Assembly (NCBI GenBank): GCA_016928975.1
Contig: JAFGJR010000072.1
Coordinates: 1 to 19,560 of the forward strand
Direction: 5' to 3'
DNA: 19,560 nt
Origin: Sedimentisphaerales bacterium
GTDB lineage: Bacteria > Planctomycetota > Phycisphaerae > Sedimentisphaerales > SG8-4
The notes under the pieces were generated by a model. The model saw nothing but the letters and a program-made list of their open reading frames with translations, was not told the origin of the DNA and did no database searches. The position numbers and the translations under genes are program-made. Below are positions 13,426 through 19,560 of the stretch, piece after piece. Position 1 is the stretch's first letter, and the number at the start of each line of letters is the position of its first letter.

Positions 13426-15481
13426 GGCAATTCCCATCCTCCCTTTGTACGCACCACGCATTCGTATCCGACACCACGTCGGTTGTATCATACGCTCTTC
13501 TATCGTCAAACGATCCATTACAGGTTCGCACATCTCCAGACAGATTCTTATGGCCACTCGTCGCCTCTTCGGCCGGCCCTACCGAGCCGACGATCAGGGA
13601 GTACGTCTGCGGCGGCTGCGGCACGGTCGTACCGCAGACCGTGACCTGCCACTGACCCTCAGCAGGCTCCTCCACGAGCACCTGTTCGACGTTGTTCGTG
13701 TGGTCCGCCCGTGTTCGCTCGGCGGGTTTGTCCGGGACGGACGGGTCCAGCGTCCACGGGTGATATTGCTTGCCATCCGGCCCGGTCACCACCAGATCCA
13801 GATCGTTCACCAGCGCCTGAGCCGCCAGTGGATCGCCGGGGTAGTCGTCCCACACGAGAGTGGCCTTCAGCCGCTTCGCCCCGGACGGGACGACCAGCCT
13901 GAACGTCTGCTGCTCGCCCTGCTGCACGCTCATCGTCTCAAGGACCTCGCCGTCCGTCGGGTCGCCGTGAAGCAGGTCGATGGCCCCTCTGGCGTCGATC
14001 AAGCCGTAGCCGTATGCGTAGTCCGGACCCGCGGTGCCCAGATCTTGGGCTGTGTGCAGCAGCAAGGCCTTGATCGTACAGGGGAGCGGATCCGTCTCGT
14101 ACTTGTTGCGACAATCCTCGATGATCAGGGCCATCGTGCCCGAGACGGCAGGGGCCGCCGATGACGTGCCGCAGGCGCCGCCGTAGCGGTTGCCCGGCAG
14201 CGTGGACCAGATCGCCGCGCCCTCGCGGGTCTCGCAGCCCGGCGCGACGACGTCGGGCTTCACCCGTCCGTCTTGCGTCGGACCTTTGTTGCTCGACGCC
14301 CACAGGGAGTCGTCGTCGGAATTGGTCGCCCCGACGGCCACGATGTTCTTGGCCGCCGCCGTGGAGAAGATCGTGCTCCATGTGCCCTCGTTGCCCACCG
14401 CCCAGACCATCGAGATGGGCTTGCCGAGGTCGCCGCGCACGACGCCATCGAGCGCTGCATCGTATTCCTTATAGGTGTTCCACTCGACTTTGCCCCAGGA
14501 ATTGTTGGCGAGGTCGATGCCGTACCGTTCGATGGCCTCGCGGCACTGTCTTCGCAAGTCGGCGACGTTGTCCCAGTCTCGGTAGGATACGACAGTGGCC
14601 GCGGTGGCGATCCCGCGGTAGAGACGGCTCTCCAGTAGTCGCCCGTCGCCGATCATCGTGCCGGCGACCTGGGTCGCGTGGTCGTCCACTGGTCGGCCGT
14701 CGTCGATGTTCACCACGCGTCCGGCCAGATCCACGTGGTTGGCGTCCGGATGCCGGGGCTCCCATTGCCCGAGGACCACTCCGGCCCCGGTCAGATTGTA
14801 CGGAGCCTCCTGGACCGGATCGGCATGGATCGCCGCTCGCACGCCGTCGTTCAAATCGACGGATTCATAGTGCTGGTCGATCCACTTGACAACGTCATAG
14901 GCCGCCAGCGCGTTCAACGCCCCAATGGGCAGATAGCAGATAAGGCAACTCTGCTCGGAGTCCCGGTCGATCACCTCGCCGCCAAGCGCTTCGACTGCCG
15001 CTTCGCCGGTCTCCAAGCCAACATCTCCGAACAACAGGACCACTGCCCTGGCCCGGCCGGCGATATCGCGCGAGTAGACGTTGATGCCCTGTTCGCGAAT
15101 GGAGGGGGACAGCTTGTCCTGTGGCAAGATCGCCGTGACCGCCCGGACTCCCGACAGTCCGGCCACGTCCGCCAGTTTGCCGGTCCTGACGGCGGCCAGC
15201 CAGGAGCGATTCGGGATGTAGGACAGCAGTTGCACTCCCGCGTTCGTCAGCTCAATCCGCCTCTCGGCTGTCGGGACGGTCTCCAACTGGATGATGACAT
15301 GTACAGCGCCCGAGGCGCTCTGAATGCGGATGCTCTCAGCCACCTGCGTCTGTGAGCGCAGGGCGCTATCCAGCCCTGTGGCCGGCACGAAACGGCGTGA
15401 CTTGAGCATGATCTCGTCATTGCCGGCCGCAAGCTCTACTACGAGCAGCAACGCCGTCAGACCGATAAGAACGCGCTCCAT
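13418..15481 (-). CDS. Exported subtilisin-like (S8) serine protease with Glu in place of the triad Asp
   Basis: A 687-residue protein with a signal peptide (MERVLIGLTALLLVVELAAG), a propeptide-like region (about 55-125, VHVIIQLETVP and YIPNRSWLAAV, fervidolysin-like), and an S8 peptidase domain (about 225-500). The triad region reads GQWE(241)PRHPDA, DDH(268)ATQVAGT and GTS(440)SAAP, with oxyanion Asn at WAVGN(364)EGT. The normal DxG aspartate position is a glutamate, so activity may be changed. A C-terminal P-domain-like beta-sandwich follows (about 520-640, RLKATLVWDDYPG, NDLDLVVTGPDG). The last 50 residues look unconserved. ATG 15481 has GAGG about 11 bases upstream. Its stop overlaps the beta-helix gene by 8 bases, so the genes are probably translationally coupled. 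Confidence 0.88.
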   Translation of the reverse strand: MERVLIGLTALLLVVELAAGNDEIMLKSRRFVPATGLDSALRSQTQVAESIRIQSASGAVHVIIQLETVPTAERRIELTNAGVQLLSYIPNRSWLAAVRTGKLADVAGLSGVRAVTAILPQDKLSPSIREQGINVYSRDIAGRARAVVLLFGDVGLETGEAAVEALGGEVIDRDSEQSCLICYLPIGALNALAAYDVVKWIDQHYESVDLNDGVRAAIHADPVQEAPYNLTGAGVVLGQWEPRHPDANHVDLAGRVVNIDDGRPVDDHATQVAGTMIGDGRLLESRLYRGIATAATVVSYRDWDNVADLRRQCREAIERYGIDLANNSWGKVEWNTYKEYDAALDGVVRGDLGKPISMVWAVGNEGTWSTIFSTAAAKNIVAVGATNSDDDSLWASSNKGPTQDGRVKPDVVAPGCETREGAAIWSTLPGNRYGGACGTSSAAPAVSGTMALIIEDCRNKYETDPLPCTIKALLLHTAQDLGTAGPDYAYGYGLIDARGAIDLLHGDPTDGEVLETMSVQQGEQQTFRLVVPSGAKRLKATLVWDDYPGDPLAAQALVNDLDLVVTGPDGKQYHPWTLDPSVPDKPAERTRADHTNNVEQVLVEEPAEGQWQVTVCGTTVPQPPQTYSLIVGSVGPAEEATSGHKNLSGDVRTCNGSFDDRRAYDTTDVVSDTNAWCVQREDGNCHG

Positions 15482-15502
15482 GCCTGTAGTTGCCTCACTC
15501 GT

Positions 15503-15516
15503 GTGTGACCTCACAC
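15503..15516. promoter_or_regulatory. Short inverted repeat upstream of the subtilase
   Basis: GTGTGA-CC-TCACAC is a perfect 14-base dyad 22 bases before the subtilase start. It recalls operator half-sites of TGTGA/TCACA type, but the 2-base spacing is not that of CRP. It may be an operator or a chance palindrome. The rest of the 309-base divergent spacer (15482-15790) shows only the larger palindrome at its right end. Confidence 0.3.
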
Positions 15517-15771
15517 GGATACACCCTCGCCATTCAGTGCTGCACCCCCATCGTCCAGCATTTGGGCCACCCTTCGCCTTCTGTTTGCGCACGGCGTGAC
15601 ACAGGTCATCTCCGCCGCCATTCCATCAAGCTTCCTATTTTACCACATTCCCATGTCCTTGCCAACTCTAAATTGTCGCCGTCACAGGACAATTCCGGCC
15701 CCGCAGGACGGCCGGCATGCACGGAATTGCCAATTCGCGGCCTCTTATGTATTCGCTTTCCGCGGGTTGCA

Positions 15772-15790
15772 CGTCCATATTATATGGACG
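15772..15790. promoter_or_regulatory. Perfect 19-bp palindrome abutting the ECF sigma start codon
   Basis: CGTCCATAT-T-ATATGGACG has 9-base arms around one central base and ends directly before ATG 15791. No Shine-Dalgarno sequence is present. The centre contains TATTAT (15778-15783), a plausible -10 element that would place the transcript start at about the ATG. An operator covering the -10 box, or an mRNA hairpin masking the start, would both fit. Confidence 0.55.
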
Positions 15791-16360
15791 ATGAATGAAC
15801 ATGATTGGATCTCCGACAAGGCCTTGGTCGAGGCGATCCAGCAGGGCGACCGGGACGCGGCGGCGTGCCTCTATCACCGGCATATCGACCGCGTGCATCG
15901 CATCTGCCACCGGATCGTGCTCGATCCTTCGCAGACGCTCGACTGTGTGCAAGAGGTCTGGCTCAAGGTGTTCCGCAGTCTCGGCCGGTTTCGATGCCGC
16001 AGGTCGTTCGCCGCGTGGCTGAACGCGATCGCCGCCAATACCGCCATCGATCATTATCGGCGGTCGAGACGCCACGGCAGCCGTGTCGATCTCGACGATC
16101 CGGAAGTGGCGTCTCTGGCCGACGACGAACGGCCTGATGGTCTGCAAATCGACGATCGGCTCGTCCGGCAGCGAATCCAGGAGGCGCTGGAGGAGATCAG
16201 CGTAAGCCAGCGGACGGCGTTTGTATTGCGATACTACGAGGAGATGCCCTTGCCCCAGATCGCCGAGATCCTCGGCTGCCGGGAGGGCACGGTCCGCACG
16301 CACATCCGCCGCTGCTTGCTGGCTCTGCGTGCGAAGCTGATGGTGACACTCAATCAGTAG
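15791..16360 (+). CDS. ECF RNA polymerase sigma factor
   Basis: A 189-residue extracytoplasmic-function sigma factor. Region 2 spans about 24-94 (LYHRHIDRVHRIC, DCVQEVWLKVFRSLGRF, FAAWLNAIAANTAIDHYR; -10 recognition and core binding). Region 4 spans about 128-183 (ISVSQRTAFVLRYYEEMPLPQIAEILGC and REGTVRTHIRRCLLALR; -35 recognition helix-turn-helix). The start is ATG 15791 because homology begins at once; the frame extends upstream into low-complexity sequence with no domain. It is followed after 14 bases by a membrane protein, the usual sigma/anti-sigma arrangement. Confidence 0.93.
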   Translation: MNEHDWISDKALVEAIQQGDRDAAACLYHRHIDRVHRICHRIVLDPSQTLDCVQEVWLKVFRSLGRFRCRRSFAAWLNAIAANTAIDHYRRSRRHGSRVDLDDPEVASLADDERPDGLQIDDRLVRQRIQEALEEISVSQRTAFVLRYYEEMPLPQIAEILGCREGTVRTHIRRCLLALRAKLMVTLNQ

Positions 16361-16374
16361 AGGACTTCTGCAAA

Positions 16375-16896
16375 ATGGACAATCCACGTTTTCCGCTCGA
16401 AGAGTTCAAGTCGCTTCTTCCGGACCGATTCGAGTCCCAGGAGAGGTTGGTGAGCGAGTATCACTCGTTCCTGATGCTGCTGGAGCAACTGGACCGCGTC
16501 CCCGTGCCCCAGTTGTCGGCCCGGCAGAAGGCGGACATCTTCCGCCGGTCCTGGCAAGGCCGGCCGCAAGGCTGGTCGTGGGCGTGGCTCGCCTTGTTGA
16601 GACGCCCGGCCGTGACCTTTGCGATGGGCATCGTCCTCGGGTGTTCGCTGATGTTCACCGTCGCCAGAACCCGGGCGGCGGCGCCCCAGCCCGCCTCGCC
16701 GCCGCGACCGCAGCCGTTGGCCGTCGAGCGAGCCGGCCGCACACAAATCTACTCCGGCACACTTGTCGATGGATTGTATCCGCAAATCGAGAACCCCAAG
16801 ATCGTGGTCGAGAGGCTGCAGAAGTCCTCCGCGCCGCAACGCGTCCTCTACGGGACGCTCGATCAAGGTCAAACGTATGTCGTCTGGAACCTGTGA
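16375..16896 (+). CDS. Single-pass membrane protein, probable anti-sigma or sigma partner
   Basis: A 173-residue protein I cannot place in a named family. Residues 1-75 are a charged, helical cytoplasmic region, residues about 77-97 (RPAVTFAMGIVLGCSLMFTVA) form one membrane helix, and a proline/alanine-rich linker leads to an outer domain of about 60 residues (RTQIYSGTLVDGLYPQIENPKIVVERL). The topology and place directly after the ECF sigma gene suggest an anti-sigma factor, but there is no ZAS zinc motif (HxxxCxxC). The ATG is at 16375 with GAGG about 10 bases before. The next gene begins 19 bases after its stop. Confidence 0.75.
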   Translation: MDNPRFPLEEFKSLLPDRFESQERLVSEYHSFLMLLEQLDRVPVPQLSARQKADIFRRSWQGRPQGWSWAWLALLRRPAVTFAMGIVLGCSLMFTVARTRAAAPQPASPPRPQPLAVERAGRTQIYSGTLVDGLYPQIENPKIVVERLQKSSAPQRVLYGTLDQGQTYVVWNL

Positions 16897-16915
16897 CTCA
16901 AAAGGAGACCGAACC

Positions 16916-17977
16916 ATGAAGATGCAAGATCTGTTCGTCGTGACCCTGGCCATTCTGTTGGCCGCAGGCGTTTCGTTGTCCCAATCGTCCGCCGGTCCGG
17001 CGGCGCCCGCTCCGCCCTCCCAGTCTGTCAGTGCACCGTCCTCCAACTCTTCGCAAGGCGAGGTGCGAACGACCATCGTCGCCGTCAAGTACTATCCGGC
17101 CAATGAGCTGGGCAGCCTCCTCAGGACACTCTCGGAGGGACAGGTCCAGGCGACCACGGATGAGCACACTCGCCGTCTGATCCTCACGGGGCCCGCGAAG
17201 CGTATCGAGCAGATGCTTCGCCTGATTGAGGAGCTCGACGTGCCCAACATGGAGGGTCAGGAGACGCAATACCTGACCTACCGCGCCTACATGCTGGAGC
17301 TGCCGGCCCGGAACCAGAATCTCAAGCCCTTCTCCGTCCTGCTGGAGAGGCCGTCACAGTCGGCTTCCGGGCACGTCCTGGAGGTGGCCAAAGCGGCGAA
17401 CGTGCAGGTCGGCACGCTGCTCCAGGACAATCAGTGGATGGGAGACGACAAGTGGGGCCTGGTCATCGAGGGCCGGACTCCCTCCGAGGAGGCCCTTCAG
17501 CAGATGCTCGCAACGATTCCGGACTCCACAGTCAAGGAATTGAGATGGGAGGATCAGGACTTCACCTCGACCCTCTCCGCGGCCCAGGTGTCCCGGCTGC
17601 CCGGACCTCTTCAGGACCACATCCGCAAGTTCCTCGGCGACCAGGTGCAGACGATGGGCTACGGGTTCGGCAACCTCTCCGTCCCCGGCGAGATCAAGGC
17701 GCCCGTCGGGCCCTGGTCGATGGAAATGAAGGCCCAGTCCGAGCAAGGCGACAGCCTGACCCTGGAGATCCGTGTCGCCCGGGAATCGCACATCCCGTTC
17801 GTTCCCGACACGCAACTGCTCTCCAACACCGTGCAGATCAGGGCCGGCCGACCCATCCTGATCGGCTACAACCGCGACGCCTACGGCGCCCGCGTCATGG
17901 GCGCGATGGTGATCCTTTTGGAGTCAGACGCCCCCGCCGCCCCCGAGGCCAAGCCCTCCGAACCCGAACGCCGATGA
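16916..17977 (+). CDS. Exported protein with secretin N-domain (NolW-like) repeat
   Basis: A 353-residue protein with a signal peptide (MKMQDLFVVTLAILLAAGVSLS) and a Ser/Pro-rich linker. Residues about 49-112 match the secretin N-domain (TTIVAVKYYPANELGSLLRTL ... TTDEHTRRLILTGPAKRIEQMLRLIEELDVP), the small alpha/beta module found in GspD and PilQ. The C-terminal 240 residues (for example AYMLELPA, SVPGEIKAPVGPWSMEMKA) lack the secretin beta-barrel, so this is not a full secretin. A second similar alpha/beta fold may lie at about 155-215. AGGAG is placed 8 bases before ATG 16916. Third gene of the ECF unit, so it may be the output or sensor of that regulon. Confidence 0.78.
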   Translation: MKMQDLFVVTLAILLAAGVSLSQSSAGPAAPAPPSQSVSAPSSNSSQGEVRTTIVAVKYYPANELGSLLRTLSEGQVQATTDEHTRRLILTGPAKRIEQMLRLIEELDVPNMEGQETQYLTYRAYMLELPARNQNLKPFSVLLERPSQSASGHVLEVAKAANVQVGTLLQDNQWMGDDKWGLVIEGRTPSEEALQQMLATIPDSTVKELRWEDQDFTSTLSAAQVSRLPGPLQDHIRKFLGDQVQTMGYGFGNLSVPGEIKAPVGPWSMEMKAQSEQGDSLTLEIRVARESHIPFVPDTQLLSNTVQIRAGRPILIGYNRDAYGARVMGAMVILLESDAPAAPEAKPSEPERR

Positions 17978-18098
17978 GACGTTTCGCGTCCGCACTCAGA
18001 CCAACGGCATGATTCAGGCTATAGGCGACCCTGATGAGATAGTTGTGGCCTGCGAGCGACAGGTCGTCGGCGGCGCCAAAGCGAAGAGTTCCTGCCAG

Positions 18099-18956
18099 CT
18101 ACTCGAACGCTTCGGCGGGGACGTGAAAGGCCTGCTGGTCCGCCTGCATCGAGACCTGCGTCCCCTGCTGCTTGCCACTGGCCTGGTTCATGTCGTAGTA
18201 GCGTTCCACGACGGTGGCGATCCGGGCCAGGGTCTGCCGGCCGTCCTCGCTGGCCTCCAGCCCGACGATCTGCAGACCCAGGCACAGCGCGCTGTGGTCC
18301 GCCGTCGGCAGAATGTTGCGAATCTGGGCATTGAAGACCAGAGGCGTCTCGAATGGCAGCGGCGTGAATCGCACGCCGACGAACTGGCCCTTGTGGAACT
18401 CGAACGCACCGGCGCCCGGCGCGCTCTCGGTCTTTCCGTTCCTGACCGGCACGACCACCTGGGCGCCGCCGGCGGAGAGGTCCATCAGCCGGCTCTCGTA
18501 GTAGTTGTGCATGGGCTCTCTCACCTGCCGGCTGCCCGACCGGTGCCAGATCACCACAGTGACCTTGAGCGAGTCGGGGACGTTGACGCGGAAGTAGCTT
18601 CGCCGTTGGACGACGCCGACGCGCTCCGGCACCGCCAGAACGATCGTGCCGCCGGCGTCGGGGACAGTGGAGGGCTCGAGACCGACGACGACCGTGTCGA
18701 AGACGAACTTGCCGTAGGCGTGCTTGAAATTGAGCCCGACCGGCTGGCCGATGCGGATATTGATCGGGTGCGGCTTGCCCGAGGCGTGACAGCCCTCGAT
18801 GTACAGCTTGTCGTCCGTCAGTGACTTCAACGTCACCTTGGCAACGTGCCACTTGTCCTTGGACAGGTAGGACATGATGGCCGGCGCCTGCTGCCCGGCC
18901 ACCGCCAACAGCACCGTGCGAGACTCTTGACCCTGCAGGATCACGATTTCACTCAT
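18099..18956 (-). CDS. YcgR-like PilZ protein (cyclic-di-GMP receptor)
   Basis: A 285-residue protein. Residues about 20-110 form a YcgR-type N-domain (HVAKVTLKSLTDDKLYIEGC, GQPVGLNFKHAYGKFVFDTVV). The PilZ domain starts with the cyclic-di-GMP arginine motif QRRSYFR (117-123) and contains DLSAGG (159-164), the second ligand motif DxSxxG. Both are intact, so cyclic-di-GMP binding is likely. Such proteins brake flagella or control surface and polysaccharide functions. AAGGGGG lies just before ATG 18956. No flagellar gene is within the window. The gene is convergent with the secretin-N gene. Confidence 0.9.
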   Translation of the reverse strand: MSEIVILQGQESRTVLLAVAGQQAPAIMSYLSKDKWHVAKVTLKSLTDDKLYIEGCHASGKPHPINIRIGQPVGLNFKHAYGKFVFDTVVVGLEPSTVPDAGGTIVLAVPERVGVVQRRSYFRVNVPDSLKVTVVIWHRSGSRQVREPMHNYYESRLMDLSAGGAQVVVPVRNGKTESAPGAGAFEFHKGQFVGVRFTPLPFETPLVFNAQIRNILPTADHSALCLGLQIVGLEASEDGRQTLARIATVVERYYDMNQASGKQQGTQVSMQADQQAFHVPAEAFE

Positions 18957-19326
18957 ACAACCCCCTTGCCTTACGTCCAGGTTAACCGATCGTCAAGGGT
19001 ATTGACGTGCTCCCCCAAACGACGCAGATTCCCGACCACGATGCCGGCGGCGCGAGAGGTTCCGCCCCGCCGATACCGCCTACTAAACCATAGCGAATGA
19101 TCCGCCAAATCCAAACGTTCCCGCCCGGAAAAAAGCACGCCTGCGAACGGACACCGGGCCCGGACCCTCGGCGAGGGGTCGTGCTTGCCCTCGTCGAAGC
19201 ATGTCCTGCCCGTACGTTCGTGAGGGTTGATTCCGTCTTGCACGGCAGACCTCGGTCGCAACGTCGTCGCCAGGGCGTTCCCCCGGGCGCCCTCACGGGC
19301 ACCCGACAACCGGCCCGGCGGGGCCG

Positions 19327-19451
19327 ATTGGCTTTGTTTCGCATATCGGACCATCCTGATGTAGCCCAACCGCCCTCGGCTGGGGTCACGGGCCTCACCC
19401 CCGGGGGCGGGGGTGCCACCGGACACTTCCTCCAATTGGCTTTGTTTCGCA
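19327..19451. repeat. 17-mer direct repeat, 108-bp period
   Basis: ATTGGCTTTGTTTCGCA occurs at 19327-19343 and again, identical, at 19435-19451. The second copy has an extra matching-type flank (CCAATTGG). These look like ends or cores of a dispersed intergenic repeat family. Confidence 0.7.
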
Positions 19452-19494
19452 CACGCGTCCGCGTTCGTAGCGACGCCGCCAGGCGTTTCAGTAG

Positions 19495-19540
19495 CATGGG
19501 CGTCTCGCCCATGAAGGACAGTCACGGGCAAAGCTTGCCC
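19495..19540. repeat. REP-like paired palindromes
   Basis: CATGGGCG-TCT-CGCCCATG (19495-19513) has perfect 8-bp arms, and GGGCAA-AGC-TTGCCC (19526-19540) has perfect 6-bp arms, 12 bases apart. Both have 3-base loops. The arrangement is that of REP/BIME-type elements. Confidence 0.6.
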
Positions 19541-19560
19541 TCGCGAAGGCGGGGGATGCC

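Larger units (their letters stand above)
18957..19560. other. Non-coding, repeat-rich region
   Basis: The open frames here (for example 18971-19531 on the minus strand) are repeat-derived: translations read HGRDAHATE, CAKQSQ and RNKANW, strings I recall as recurring artefacts in Planctomycetota assemblies. No real gene is supported. The region contains two copies of a 17-mer and at least two tight palindromes, listed separately. Confidence 0.65.

Noticed and set aside
15503..15516. CRP binding site
   Set aside because: The half-sites TGTGA and TCACA are only 2 bases apart rather than 6.
18971..19531. A 186-residue minus-strand protein at the window end
   Set aside because: Its sequence is the translation of palindromes and repeated intergenic motifs, and another frame over the same stretch is equally open.

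Overview
The window looks like a high-GC bacterial chromosome fragment, most likely from a member of the Planctomycetota (Phycisphaerae or Sedimentisphaerales type). I infer this from the gene mix: a DUF6807 ("PmoA-like") plus DUF1080 protein, a secreted parallel beta-helix protein carrying a dockerin-like segment without any visible cellulosome, an ECF sigma factor followed by small envelope proteins, and intergenic palindromic repeats of a type I recall from these genomes. No rRNA or tRNA gene is visible, so the placement is an inference.

Layout. 1-913: an inositol-monophosphatase-family phosphatase whose N-terminus appears frameshifted. 962-1196: a compact MITE-like element with 17-bp perfect terminal inverted repeats and a 7-bp target duplication, ending four bases before the -35 box of the next gene. 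1340-3583: the most unusual gene of the window, an N-terminal TIR-like domain fused to a complete phosphofructokinase. 3756-4175: remains of an IS5-type transposase with two frameshifts and a missing 3' half. 4422-4986 (minus): a minimal nucleotidyltransferase and a DUF433 gene with an in-frame stop, behind a near-consensus, apparently leaderless promoter. 5054-8322 (minus): a secreted carbohydrate-degradation operon (DUF6807/DUF1080 protein, then GH10 xylanase) with its own promoter. 8449-9045: a DUF6398 protein, convergent with an archease-rtcB RNA-ligase operon (9057-10966, minus). 11098-15481 (minus): a secreted subtilase overlapping the start of a beta-helix/dockerin/Fn3-like protein. 15791-17977 (plus): ECF sigma factor, single-pass membrane protein (probable anti-sigma or partner) and an exported secretin-N-like protein. 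18099-18956 (minus): a YcgR-like PilZ protein. 18957-19560: non-coding, rich in palindromes and a repeated 17-mer.

How the genes work together. Three modules are coherent. The GH10 and DUF6807/DUF1080 pair fits polysaccharide or glycoside use outside the cytoplasm. RtcB and archease form the known RNA ligase and activator pair. The ECF sigma, membrane protein and secretin-N protein look like one envelope regulon unit. The segment 914-5006 is accessory: MITE, TIR-PFK, IS remnant and a decaying toxin-antitoxin-like pair lie together, and the TIR-PFK gene is by eye less GC-rich than its neighbours. The TIR-PFK fusion is the best candidate for an undescribed system, plausibly a stand-alone NAD-consuming or signalling protein gated by a sugar-phosphate/nucleotide-binding PFK module. 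That function is a hypothesis; the fusion itself is read directly from the sequence.
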